Of a stretch of 64,000 bases of DNA, positions 56,629 through 64,000 are shown one piece after another (position 1 is the first letter of the stretch; the number at the start of each line of letters is the position of its first letter). The stretch is from NCBI GenBank assembly GCA_965276785.1, contig OZ255629.1, positions 124,001 through 188,000 of the forward strand, given 5' to 3'. The translations under genes were made by a program, and so were the position numbers. Origin of the DNA: LMUY01 sp965276785. GTDB taxonomy: Bacteria; Pseudomonadota; Alphaproteobacteria; Acetobacterales; Acetobacteraceae. The notes under the pieces were generated by a model, which saw only the letters and a program-made list of their open reading frames with translations, had not been told where the DNA came from and did no database searches.

Positions 56629-56766
56629 TTCACGTTTCAAGGCAGCGATGAAGGCACCGATGTCTCAGGCCACGGTGATGCCGACCTCGTTGAAGATGGC
56701 ACCCTCACCGGCGAAATCCGCTTCCACGACGGCGACGACATGCCATTCATTGCCCGGCGTTGGTGA
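56629..56766 (+). pseudogene. 3' fragment of a small conserved gene
   Basis: Forty-five codons after an in-frame TAG: TFQGSDEGTDVSGHGDADLV, then EDGTLTGEIRFHDGDDMPF and a stop. The repeated D-G-x-L-x-GEI-x-FH-x-GD pattern is seen in small conserved bacterial proteins of unknown function. The 5' half is missing, so this is a relic. Confidence 0.45.
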
Positions 56767-56870
56767 ATTTCCGCAGCCTGCTAAGGCACGGGTCATGGCA
56801 TTCTCCGGACGTGAGCGCCGGGATAACTGCTTGAAGGCAACGGTATGTCAACTCCTACTTACAGTGTCGT

Positions 56871-56946
56871 AGGGCGGAAGAGCGCAGCGTCATCCGCCAC
56901 TCCAATGCCGCAAGAGACCGGGCGATGACGCTGCGCTCTTCGCCCT
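56871..56946. repeat. Long inverted repeat, REP-like
   Basis: Left arm 56871-56894 and right arm 56924-56946 pair over 23 positions with a single bulged G; the arms contain GAGCGCAGCGTCATC / GATGACGCTGCGCTC. The 29-base loop is unpaired. It lies five bases from the stop of the leftward glycosyltransferase and could terminate that operon. Similar 'GCGCAGCGTCATCC' intergenic palindromes are widespread in proteobacteria. Confidence 0.7.
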
Positions 56947-56951
56947 CCCAA

Positions 56952-58055
56952 TTACAAACCGAGCAGGTCCAGCGTCCGCGCCACCGTCGCTGCCTCGTCG
57001 TATTGCTCCAGCGCGCGAGCCCGTCCGGCGGCGCCCATGGTGGCCCGTAAGCCGGCATCCGCCACCAGCCTGTGAAGCGCCTCCGCCAGCGGCGCCACCG
57101 CGCCCGGGGGCACCAGCAGGCCGGTCGTGCCGTCCACCACTTGCTCGCGAGGGCCGCGGATGGCGGTGGCCACCACGGGAAGGCCGGTGAGCATGGCCTC
57201 GATCACCGACATGGGCAGCCCCTCGAAATGGCTCGGCAAGGCGAAGATATCCGCCGCCGCCAGCACCGCTGACACGTCGCTGCGATAGCCGAGCCGCCGC
57301 GCCCGGCCGCAAGCCGCCGCTTGGTCGAGGGCCGGGCCGAGATCGAGCCCGCGGTCGCTCGCCAGCCGCTCGCCCACCACCCAAAGTTCGGCACCCGGCA
57401 CCTGCTGCATGGCTGCCAGCAGCTCGGGGTAGCCTTTGTGCCGCACCAGGCGGGACACGGCGGCGATCACCACCCGGTCCGCGGCCACGCCCAACTCGGC
57501 GCGAATCCGGTGCCGCGCCGCCGGGTCGGGGTGGAAGATGGCCGGGTCACGCCCGTTTCCCACCGCCACTGCCCCGCGAGCGATGCCGAGCCGGCGGGCG
57601 TCGGCCGCTTCCTCCTTGGAGACGGTAAGGAACACGTCCGTGAAGCGGCCGCCCAGCCACTCCGCCAGCAGCGAGGCGGCCCGGCGCTGCCAGGGTCCGG
57701 GCTGGTTGAACAGGAAACCGTGGCAGGTATAGGCCACGCGCGGCACCCCGGCGACGCGCGCCGCCAACCTGGCGAGCAGGCCGCTGATCGGCATGTGGCC
57801 GTGCACCAGGTCTGGCCGCTCCCGCCGCAGCAGCGCCACCAGGGCCAAGAACGCCCGGATTTGGACGGCCAGCGAGAGCCGCCGCGCGAACGGGGCCGGC
57901 TCGATCCGGAAGCCCTCCGCCCGCACCTCGGCCAGCAGCGGCCCGTCCGCCGCCACGCCCACCACCTCGTGCCCGCGGGCGCGAATGCCGCGCATCAGCG
58001 GCAGGAGGAAGTGACGCAGGGAAAAGTCGACGTTGATGACTTCGACGACTTTCAC
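56952..58055 (-). CDS. Glycosyltransferase family 4/GT-B
   Basis: Started at GTG 58055 with a GAGGGG site; 367 residues (a TTG at 58076 is also in frame). GT-B fold: N-domain 'MKVVEVINVDFSLRHFLLPL', DLVHGHMPISGLLARLA and CHGFLF. C-domain IAAVSRLVRHKGYPELLAA and the nucleotide-sugar motif PSHFEGLPMSVIEAMLTGLP, the E-x(7)-E signature. It probably adds a sugar in surface polysaccharide synthesis. It sits 22 bases after the SDR gene in a leftward operon. Confidence 0.88.
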   Translation of the reverse strand: MKVVEVINVDFSLRHFLLPLMRGIRARGHEVVGVAADGPLLAEVRAEGFRIEPAPFARRLSLAVQIRAFLALVALLRRERPDLVHGHMPISGLLARLAARVAGVPRVAYTCHGFLFNQPGPWQRRAASLLAEWLGGRFTDVFLTVSKEEAADARRLGIARGAVAVGNGRDPAIFHPDPAARHRIRAELGVAADRVVIAAVSRLVRHKGYPELLAAMQQVPGAELWVVGERLASDRGLDLGPALDQAAACGRARRLGYRSDVSAVLAAADIFALPSHFEGLPMSVIEAMLTGLPVVATAIRGPREQVVDGTTGLLVPPGAVAPLAEALHRLVADAGLRATMGAAGRARALEQYDEAATVARTLDLLGL

Positions 58056-58076
58056 CAGCCCCTCTCGAGTCGCCAA

Positions 58077-59003
58077 TTAGAACAGCTCGTTGACCATCTC
58101 CTCGCTCCGGAGCCACAGCGCTTTTGCATGCTCGGGATCCAGAGCGTAGGCCCGCACACCGGAGGCCTGCGCGGGATCGTCGTTCACGCCGGCGACGTGA
58201 CAATCTTCGCAATAGCGGCCGCCGACCGTGTCCGCAGCAGCGACGAACCCCGCCCACACCGATGTCGCCGCCCCCTGCTCGACCGTCTTCCACTGGAAGG
58301 CAGCGGCGGCCGCCGGCTGGTGCTCAATCATCGTGCGGGTGGTCTCGGTCAGCACGGCGCCAGGGTGCACGGCGGTGGCGCGGACACCCTGCACCTTGTG
58401 ACGCCGGTCGAACTCGACCGCGAAGAGGATCGTCGCCGTCTTAGATCGGCGATAGGCAACCAGGGGCTCGTAGGGCGTGTGCTCGAAATTGGGATCATCG
58501 AGATCGACATCGGCACCGCGATGGCCGGCTGAGGCGACCATGACGAGGCGGCCGCCGGGCTTGATGAGCCCCGCAATGCGATTGACGAAAACGAAGTGCC
58601 CGAGGTGGTTGGTCCCGAACTGCGTTTCGAACCCGTCAGCGGTCACGCCTTTCGGGCTCGCCATCACACCGGCGTTTGCAACGACGACGTCGAAGCGGCC
58701 GCCCTCCTCGAGGAGGGCGTCGGCGCACGCATGAATGCTCGCCAGAGAGGCGAGGTCGAGCTCGACAAGGCCGAAGCCTCCTCCCGGTGCCGCCTGGGCG
58801 CGAACCTGCGCGGTTGCTCGCCGAGCCTTGCTCAGGTCTCTGGCAGCGCCAATCACGTGCGCCCCATGAGCCGCCAGGACACGAGCCGTCTCCACGCCGA
58901 TCCCGGAGGAGACGCCGGTCACGAGCACGCGCCGGCTGCTTAGGTCGACTCCCGCGATCACCTCGTCGGCCGTCGTTGTCGCGCCGAAGCAGGCAATGTT
59001 CAT
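58077..59003 (-). CDS. SDR-family oxidoreductase
   Basis: 308 residues. Rossmann motif TGVSSGIG (29-36), NAG (109-111), catalytic Tyr183 and Lys187 in YRRSK, with the PG-rich motif AVHPGAV after it. Closest in outline to retinol-dehydrogenase/WW-oxidoreductase-like classical SDRs. Substrate unknown. Coupled with the glycosyltransferase. Confidence 0.85.
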   Translation of the reverse strand: MNIACFGATTTADEVIAGVDLSSRRVLVTGVSSGIGVETARVLAAHGAHVIGAARDLSKARRATAQVRAQAAPGGGFGLVELDLASLASIHACADALLEEGGRFDVVVANAGVMASPKGVTADGFETQFGTNHLGHFVFVNRIAGLIKPGGRLVMVASAGHRGADVDLDDPNFEHTPYEPLVAYRRSKTATILFAVEFDRRHKVQGVRATAVHPGAVLTETTRTMIEHQPAAAAAFQWKTVEQGAATSVWAGFVAAADTVGGRYCEDCHVAGVNDDPAQASGVRAYALDPEHAKALWLRSEEMVNELF

Positions 59004-59060
59004 GTCGGACCCATCCTGGTCAGTGCGGGGGTCGGCGTTGGGCGCTTTTGGCCGAGTGCC

Positions 59061-60650
59061 TCAACCGACCTTGGAAATCGCCCATTTCACCTGTTGCGGC
59101 CCGTCCGGGTAGCCGGTCAGCACCACCTGCTCGCAGCGCTTGGGCTCGGTGCCGCCGAGATAGATGCTCTCCTCCAGCGACATGCTCGCACCCTCTGCCC
59201 GCAGCCGCCAGCCAGCGCCGGACGGCAGGCGGAACAGCACCGCCTCGCCATCCTGCTGCAAGCTCGCGTTCACCGCGGGATGGAGATGGAAGCGCAACGT
59301 GAACGGCTGCGGCGACGCCGCTTCGATGGCGTCCTCGCCGCGCACGTCCTCCCCGCTATCGGCCAGGTAGAGGCGGCGGCGATGCACTGCGCCGAATGGC
59401 TTGAGGTAGCCGTCATGGCTCGCCTCCAGCCAGTGCGCGCCGTTCGCCTCCTGCCGCTGCGCGTCCACCTTGTCCGGCTGCCGGCCGAGTCCGCCGGGTT
59501 TCAGCTCGGAGGAGTTGGTGTCGGCAATCACCAGGGTGGAGTGCGCCGCGGTGGCCCGGCTCGCATCGCGCCATTGCGGCCCGGCGGCGGGGGCGCCACC
59601 GCAGTTCACGATCAATCGCTCCCGCCCGACCGAAATCTCCAGCGACAGGGTGCCGGCATGGGCGAGCCGGTCGATCCCCGGCGGCGGCGGGCGGCCGCAA
59701 TCGATCACCATCACGGTACGGCCGGCCTGCATGCGCTGGAATCCGCCCTCCGAGAGGCTGTGCGGCAAACGGCCCCCTCGTCCTGCCTGGGCCAAGACCA
59801 GGTCGATCAGGCCGGACGTGTCTTCCTTGCTACCGTTGAACAAAGCGAGGTTGCCGTCGCCGTGCCGCAGCGCTCGCAACGCCGGGGCCATCCGCTCGAT
59901 GGCATTGGCGAGCTGTGCCGGCGGTTGCGCCTGGGCGGCCTGTAGCAGCGCGCGGATTTCGATGAGGTCTTGCAGCGCCGAGAGTTGCGCCGCTGGGCTG
60001 CGTTCGGCATGGCAGCCATCCGGCAGCACCTGACGAGCCATTTCCTGCGGCAGGAAGCGCAGCGCGCGGGTGAGGAAAGCCACCTGGTCCGGCAGGGCCA
60101 CGGCGGCGGCAATCAAGCCTTTCAGCGCCGTCAGCGCCCGTGCGTCCATCTCCTCTGCGGGGAGGCTGGCGGCGAGGCTGCGGGCATCGCTCACCAGGCG
60201 GGACATCATGCGCTGGCGGAATGCGTCGTCGGCGGACGCGGCGAAGAAATCGTAATGGCCGAGCCAAGCGGCCAGCCGCGCCCCTGCGACATCCGGCCGC
60301 TGCGCCAGCGGGTCAGTACCGGTGGCGAGCCAGTCGGCCAGCAAGCTGCGCGCCCGGGTGCGCGCCGCGTCGGTGCCGAGCGCCCGCAGGTCGCGCAGCC
60401 AGGTGAAGCCATGCGCCGCCGCCCGCAGCGCCGGCGCAGCCGCCGTGTCGCTCCAGACGCCGGGCCGCAGTGCCAGCACCCCGCCGCCGAGTTCGAATTC
60501 GCCTTTCACCAGGCGGGTGCCGCGGTTGGGGTCGCCGGGCCAAAGATCGCGCACCGGCAGCATGGGAGCGTCGGGAACGCGACCCAGGCGGAAGCTCGGC
60601 AGCCGCGCCATGACGCGCCGCGCATCGCGCAGCCAGCGGGGGTTCATCAC
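59061..60650 (-). CDS. Heparinase II/III-family protein
   Basis: 529 residues; overlaps rpe by 4 bases (ATGA). The C-terminal half carries the heparinase II/III-like beta-sandwich: 'HSLSEGGFQRMQAGRTVMVI', AHAGTLSLEISVGRERLIVN, 'THSTLVIADTNS'-like (AHSTLVIADTNSSEL) and HRRRLYLADSGEDVRGED. The N-terminal half is the alpha toroid. Linked with rpe and rsmB in alphaproteobacteria; the substrate in these hosts is not established. Confidence 0.87.
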   Translation of the reverse strand: MMNPRWLRDARRVMARLPSFRLGRVPDAPMLPVRDLWPGDPNRGTRLVKGEFELGGGVLALRPGVWSDTAAAPALRAAAHGFTWLRDLRALGTDAARTRARSLLADWLATGTDPLAQRPDVAGARLAAWLGHYDFFAASADDAFRQRMMSRLVSDARSLAASLPAEEMDARALTALKGLIAAAVALPDQVAFLTRALRFLPQEMARQVLPDGCHAERSPAAQLSALQDLIEIRALLQAAQAQPPAQLANAIERMAPALRALRHGDGNLALFNGSKEDTSGLIDLVLAQAGRGGRLPHSLSEGGFQRMQAGRTVMVIDCGRPPPPGIDRLAHAGTLSLEISVGRERLIVNCGGAPAAGPQWRDASRATAAHSTLVIADTNSSELKPGGLGRQPDKVDAQRQEANGAHWLEASHDGYLKPFGAVHRRRLYLADSGEDVRGEDAIEAASPQPFTLRFHLHPAVNASLQQDGEAVLFRLPSGAGWRLRAEGASMSLEESIYLGGTEPKRCEQVVLTGYPDGPQQVKWAISKVG

Positions 60651-61306
60651 TCGGCGGGGCGCAGGGCGCGGATGGCGGCGGTATAGTCCGGCGTGCCGAA
60701 CACGGAGGTGCCGGCGACCAGCCCGTCACAGCCTGCCGCCAGGATGCGGGGGGCGGTGTGCTCCGTAACGCCGCCATCGGCCAGGATGTGGATGGGGCGC
60801 CCGGTCGCCTCCGCCATGGCGCGCAGGGTGCGGATTTTTGGCAAAGTCGACTCGATGAAGGCCTGGCCGCCGAAGCCGGGATTGACCGTCATCACCAGGA
60901 TTGTGTCCACCAAGCCGAGCACCTCGCCTAGGGCCATAGCTGGGGTGGCGGGATTGATCGCGACGCCCGCGGACTTGCCCAGCGAGCGGATCAACTGCAG
61001 CGAGCGGTGCAAGTGGGGGCCGGCCTCCACATGGACATGGATGTGGTCCGCCCCCGCTTCGGCGAAGGCGGCGATGTAGGGGTCGGCAGGCTCAATCATC
61101 AAGTGGACGTCGAACGGCAGGCGCAGGGAGCCGCGCAGCGCCTTCAGCACCGCGGGCCCAAAGCTGAGGTTGGGAACGAAGTGGCCGTCCATGATGTCGA
61201 GGTGAAGCCAATCGGCCCCGCCGCGCTCGACCGCCATGGCTTCGTCGCGCAAGCGGCCGAAATCGGCGGCCAACAGACTCGGAGCAATCAGTGCCGACCT
61301 TGCCAT
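60647..61306 (-). CDS. rpe: Ribulose-phosphate 3-epimerase
   Basis: Started at ATG 61306 (219 residues, the family length); the longer frame adds nothing conserved. Landmarks: IAPSLLAADFGRL, WLHLDIMDGHFVPNLSFGP with the metal-binding His and Asp, VHLMIEPAD, VMTVNPGFGGQ and ILADGGV. It interconverts ribulose 5-phosphate and xylulose 5-phosphate in the pentose phosphate pathway. Confidence 0.95.
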   Translation of the reverse strand: MARSALIAPSLLAADFGRLRDEAMAVERGGADWLHLDIMDGHFVPNLSFGPAVLKALRGSLRLPFDVHLMIEPADPYIAAFAEAGADHIHVHVEAGPHLHRSLQLIRSLGKSAGVAINPATPAMALGEVLGLVDTILVMTVNPGFGGQAFIESTLPKIRTLRAMAEATGRPIHILADGGVTEHTAPRILAAGCDGLVAGTSVFGTPDYTAAIRALRPAE

Positions 61307-61367
61307 ACTGCCGAAGGTTCTAGTGCCCACGCAGTCGGCAGCACAAGCCGTCACCGACAGCGGTGTC

Positions 61368-62606
61368 TCAGCGCCGTACGAAGCGGGCGATGAAAAATCC
61401 GTCCATCCCACCGCGCTCCGGCCAAAGCCCCGGGTGGGTGCGCACGCAGCCGTCCGGCGTGAGCGCCTCCGGCAGCGCCGGCAAGTCCGCTGGCGCGAAG
61501 GGGGCGAGTTCTAGCCCGGCCGCCGCCGCCGTGGCGAGTTGGGCCGGCCCCTCCTCGGGCTGCAGCGAACATACCGCGTAGATCAGCCGGCCGCCGGGCG
61601 GCAGCATGGCAGCAGCGGCCGCAATCAGCTTGGCTTGTTGCGCGGCCAACATCTCGACGTCGCGCGGGCGGCGCAAATGCGGGATGTCCGGATGGCGCCG
61701 GATGGTGCCGGTGGCGCTGCATGGCGCATCGAGCAGCACGGCGCTGGGTGGGGCAGGCGGGCGCCAGTCGAGTGCATCCGCTTCCACTATCCCGGCGTCC
61801 AGACGCAATCGGGCCAGGTTGCCGCGGAGCCGGGCGAGGCGCGCGCCATCGCGATCCACCGCCGTCACGCGGGCGCCCGCCGCCGCCAGTTGCGCGGTTT
61901 TTCCGCCCGGCGCGGCACAGAGATCGACCACCGGCTCACCCGGCTGCGGCGCGAGCAGGCGGGCGGGCAGCGCGGCGGCGGCGTCCTGCACCCAGAAGGC
62001 GCCCTCCGCGTAGCCGGGCAGGTCGGTCACCCGCGTGCCGGCGGGGAGGCGGACCGAGCCGGTGGGGAGCACGTCACCTATAAGCGCCCGTTGGGTCGTG
62101 AGGTCGAGCGGAGCCTCCATCGCATGCGCCGTGGCGATGGCGCGCGCCTGGGCGCCCCAGCTCGACCAGAGCCAGGCGGGGGTATCCAGCCGGGGTCCGT
62201 CCAATTCGGCCAATGCGGCCGGGCCGGCTGCCGCCACACGGCGCAACACGGCGTTCACCAGCCCGGCGAACGGCGCCAGGCCGCGAGCCCGCGCCAGCGC
62301 CACGGCGGTCGCCACCGCGGCATGCGCCGGAGTTTGCAGCAGCAGCAGTTGCGCGGCGCCCAGCCGCAGGATGGTGCGCGCCGGCTCCGGCGGGGCGCGG
62401 CGCAGAAAGGGTTCCAGCACCGCATCCAGCGAGCCGGCGCGGCGCAGCACGGCGGCCGCAAGCCGGTGCGCTGCTGCGCGATCCCGGGCATCGCCCGGTG
62501 GGAGCGCGGCCAGAGCGTCTTCCAGGGTGTGGCGCTGGCCGAAAACGGCGTTGAGCAGGTCGAACGCGCCTTCGCGGGTCGGGTCGATGGGGGCGGGTCT
62601 GGCCAT
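61368..62606 (-). CDS. rsmB: 16S rRNA m5C967 methyltransferase (RsmB/Fmu)
   Basis: 412 residues. N-terminal NusB-like RNA-binding domain (about 10-135, 'ILRLGAAQLLLLQTPAHAAV'). C-terminal RsmB catalytic domain: VVDLCAAPGGKTAQLA (motif I), LLDAPCSATGTIRRHPDI (motif IV), YAVCSLQPEEG with the catalytic Cys (motif VI). It methylates C967 of 16S rRNA. It precedes rpe by 61 bases in a leftward operon. Confidence 0.95.
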   Translation of the reverse strand: MARPAPIDPTREGAFDLLNAVFGQRHTLEDALAALPPGDARDRAAAHRLAAAVLRRAGSLDAVLEPFLRRAPPEPARTILRLGAAQLLLLQTPAHAAVATAVALARARGLAPFAGLVNAVLRRVAAAGPAALAELDGPRLDTPAWLWSSWGAQARAIATAHAMEAPLDLTTQRALIGDVLPTGSVRLPAGTRVTDLPGYAEGAFWVQDAAAALPARLLAPQPGEPVVDLCAAPGGKTAQLAAAGARVTAVDRDGARLARLRGNLARLRLDAGIVEADALDWRPPAPPSAVLLDAPCSATGTIRRHPDIPHLRRPRDVEMLAAQQAKLIAAAAAMLPPGGRLIYAVCSLQPEEGPAQLATAAAAGLELAPFAPADLPALPEALTPDGCVRTHPGLWPERGGMDGFFIARFVRR

Positions 62607-62655
62607 GGCGGCGGTTCATGGCGCGGATTGAGGCTGCGTGCTAGATCGCCGCGCC

Positions 62656-64000
62656 ATGGACCTGCTCGACACCAGGCGGCCCCGCTTGCTGCTCCTGGCT
62701 TTCTGCCTGCTTACCTGGTTGCCCGGCCTGTTCACCCTGCCGCCGACCGACCGCGATGAGAGCCGCTTTGCTCAGGCGAGCAAGCAGATGATCGAAAGCG
62801 GCGACTACGTCCGCATCATGAACGGTGAGGAGGCACGCAACCGCAAGCCGATCGGCATCTACTGGCTGCAGGTCCCGTTCGCCGAGGCCGCCCGCTCGCT
62901 CGGGCTCGCGACGGCCAACCCGATCTGGCCCTACCGGCTGCCCTCGGTGCTCGGCGGTTTGCTGGCGGTGCTCGCCACCTACGAGATCGGGGTGGCGCTC
63001 GCGGACCGTCGGGCTGCGCTGCTGGCGGCGGGGATGCTGGCGGCCAGCGTTATCCTGGTGGTGGAAACCCACCTCGCCAAGACCGATGCAGCCCTGCTGG
63101 GTGCCACCACGGTGGCGATGGCGGTGTTGGTGAGGGCCGCTTTGGGCCGGCCAATGGCAGGGTGGCAGATCGCAGTGTTCTGGCTGGCGATGGGCGCCGG
63201 CATCCTGCTGAAGGGTCCGATCACGCCGATGGTTACTGGCCTGACGGCTGCGAGCTTCGCCGCCGTGCAGCGCCGAGCGGCCTGGCTGAAGGCGCTGCGT
63301 CCGTTGCCCGGCGTCGGGCTCATGCTGCTGGTCGTGCTGCCGTGGTTCGTGGCCATCGGGCTGGCAACGCATGGCGCCTTTTTCAGCGACGCGGTGGGCG
63401 GCGATCTCGGCCGCAAGCTCGCCAGCGGCGATGACGCCCATGGCGCGCCGCCGGGCACCCACCTGCTGCTGCTGCCGCTGCTGGCGTTTCCGGCGACGCT
63501 GCCCGTGCTGCTCGGTCTGCCGCGCTGGTGGCGGGAGCGCCGCGACCCGGTGACTGTGCTGCTGCTGTGCTGGATCGTGCCGTCGTGGATCGTGTTCGAA
63601 GCCGTGCCCACGAAGTTGCCGCACTACACGCTGCCGCTGTACCCGGGAATTTTCCTGTTGGCGGCGCGGCTGTTGCCGCCTTGGGAGAGGGTTCGAGGCG
63701 GCTGGCATCGTGCCTGCGCCGTCGTTGCGGCTGGAAGTGCCGGCGTGATCGCGATTGCGGCGACTGCCTTGCCGGCCGTGCTGCACATGAGCGTGCTGCT
63801 TGCCGTGCCCGCCGTGCTCGCCGCGCTGTTGCTGGGTTTTTTGGCTCAGGGTCGCCGCGTTACGCTGGCTCTGGCGGCGATGCCGCTGCTCGCAGTGGGG
63901 CTGCTGGGCTGGGAACTGCCGCAGCTCCGCCCGCTCTGGATCGCGCCCCAGGTGGAACACGCTTTGGCTATGGCCGGACTCAGCAGGCAGACGCTGGCCG
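62656..64000 (+). CDS. ArnT/PMT-like membrane glycosyltransferase, cut by the window end
   Basis: ATG 62656, divergent from rsmB with a 49-base gap; no stop before 64000 (448 codons seen). N-terminus 'LLLLAFCLLTWLPGLFTLPP' then TDRDESRFAQASKQM, whose DRDESR motif is the catalytic Asp of the ArnT/GT83 family. Then 'NRKPIGIYWLQVPFAE' and repeated spans, with PTKLPHYTLPLYPG near residue 320. It transfers a lipid-linked sugar to lipid A or another envelope acceptor in the inner membrane. Confidence 0.9.
   Translation, partial: MDLLDTRRPRLLLLAFCLLTWLPGLFTLPPTDRDESRFAQASKQMIESGDYVRIMNGEEARNRKPIGIYWLQVPFAEAARSLGLATANPIWPYRLPSVLGGLLAVLATYEIGVALADRRAALLAAGMLAASVILVVETHLAKTDAALLGATTVAMAVLVRAALGRPMAGWQIAVFWLAMGAGILLKGPITPMVTGLTAASFAAVQRRAAWLKALRPLPGVGLMLLVVLPWFVAIGLATHGAFFSDAVGGDLGRKLASGDDAHGAPPGTHLLLLPLLAFPATLPVLLGLPRWWRERRDPVTVLLLCWIVPSWIVFEAVPTKLPHYTLPLYPGIFLLAARLLPPWERVRGGWHRACAVVAAGSAGVIAIAATALPAVLHMSVLLAVPAVLAALLLGFLAQGRRVTLALAAMPLLAVGLLGWELPQLRPLWIAPQVEHALAMAGLSRQTLA

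Noticed and set aside
57321..58532. 403-residue plus-strand frame
   Set aside because: Antisense to the glycosyltransferase and SDR genes, His/Gln/Arg-rich; a shadow.
62641..63960. 439-residue minus-strand frame
   Set aside because: Antisense to the ArnT-like gene, dominated by Gln/His/Arg repeats; the plus strand encodes a clear membrane glycosyltransferase.
1..64000. CRISPR array, tRNA, rRNA or integrase
   Set aside because: No regularly spaced direct repeats, no tRNA-like cloverleaf and no tyrosine or serine recombinase motif was found in any frame I read.

Overview
The window holds most of an integrated contractile-tailed (myovirus-type) prophage, about 1-54,350. It is followed by a short graveyard of broken mobile-element genes (about 54,760-56,770) and then by ordinary bacterial chromosome (56,950-64,000). 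DNA is GC-rich throughout. The host genes (glycosyltransferase, SDR dehydrogenase, heparinase II/III-family protein, rpe, rsmB, then a divergent ArnT-like glycosyltransferase) and the phage's GcrA-like regulator point to an alphaproteobacterium. The heparinase-rpe-rsmB order suggests Acetobacteraceae (Rhodospirillales), which is an inference. No integrase, tRNA, rRNA or CRISPR array is visible, so the left prophage end probably lies outside the window.

Left to right: a divergent repressor/Cro-like pair with inverted-repeat operators (203-867). A rightward chain of small, mostly overlapping early genes follows, including a GcrA-like protein and a stand-alone winged-helix protein (867-3114). 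Then comes a DNA-metabolism module (3207-11951): two superfamily-2 helicases, a DNA methyltransferase, three small PD-(D/E)XK/VRR-type nuclease-like proteins and a P-loop primase/helicase-type ATPase. Immediately after it is a candidate replication origin: 13 copies of the pentamer GGGAC/GTCCC arranged around an AT-rich core (11903-12185). A HigBA-type toxin-antitoxin pair on the minus strand has its own palindromic operators (12395-13086). Small regulators, including a DUF6456-like candidate late regulator, end at an intrinsic terminator (14589-14620).

The virion module runs from 15117: packaging and head (small terminase candidate, TerL, portal, SPP1 gp7-like, DUF2213 protease/scaffold, cement protein, DUF2184 capsid), neck, DUF3383 sheath, DUF3277 tube, assembly chaperone with a likely -1 frameshift, tape measure with lysozyme domain, and baseplate (hub, Gp138 spike, plug, gp25-like, J-like, DUF2612). 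A large fibre/spike block (37068-49740) has several members with Sec-type signal peptides; the last carries a GH5-type glycoside hydrolase. The lysis cassette includes a SleB-like hydrolase (50667-51182). An accessory tail of lipoproteins and a papain-fold protein ends at a strong terminator (54314-54348).

The most unusual observation is in the portal gene. It carries a 325-residue intein in a conserved portal motif, and a complete zinc-ribbon HNH endonuclease is encoded inside the intein in a different reading frame, bounded almost exactly by splicing blocks B and F. Other highlights are an RNA-polymerase alpha-CTD-like moron on the minus strand between head genes, the origin-like repeat array, signal peptides on tail-fibre genes, and a beta-module shared by the baseplate J protein and a tail fibre.
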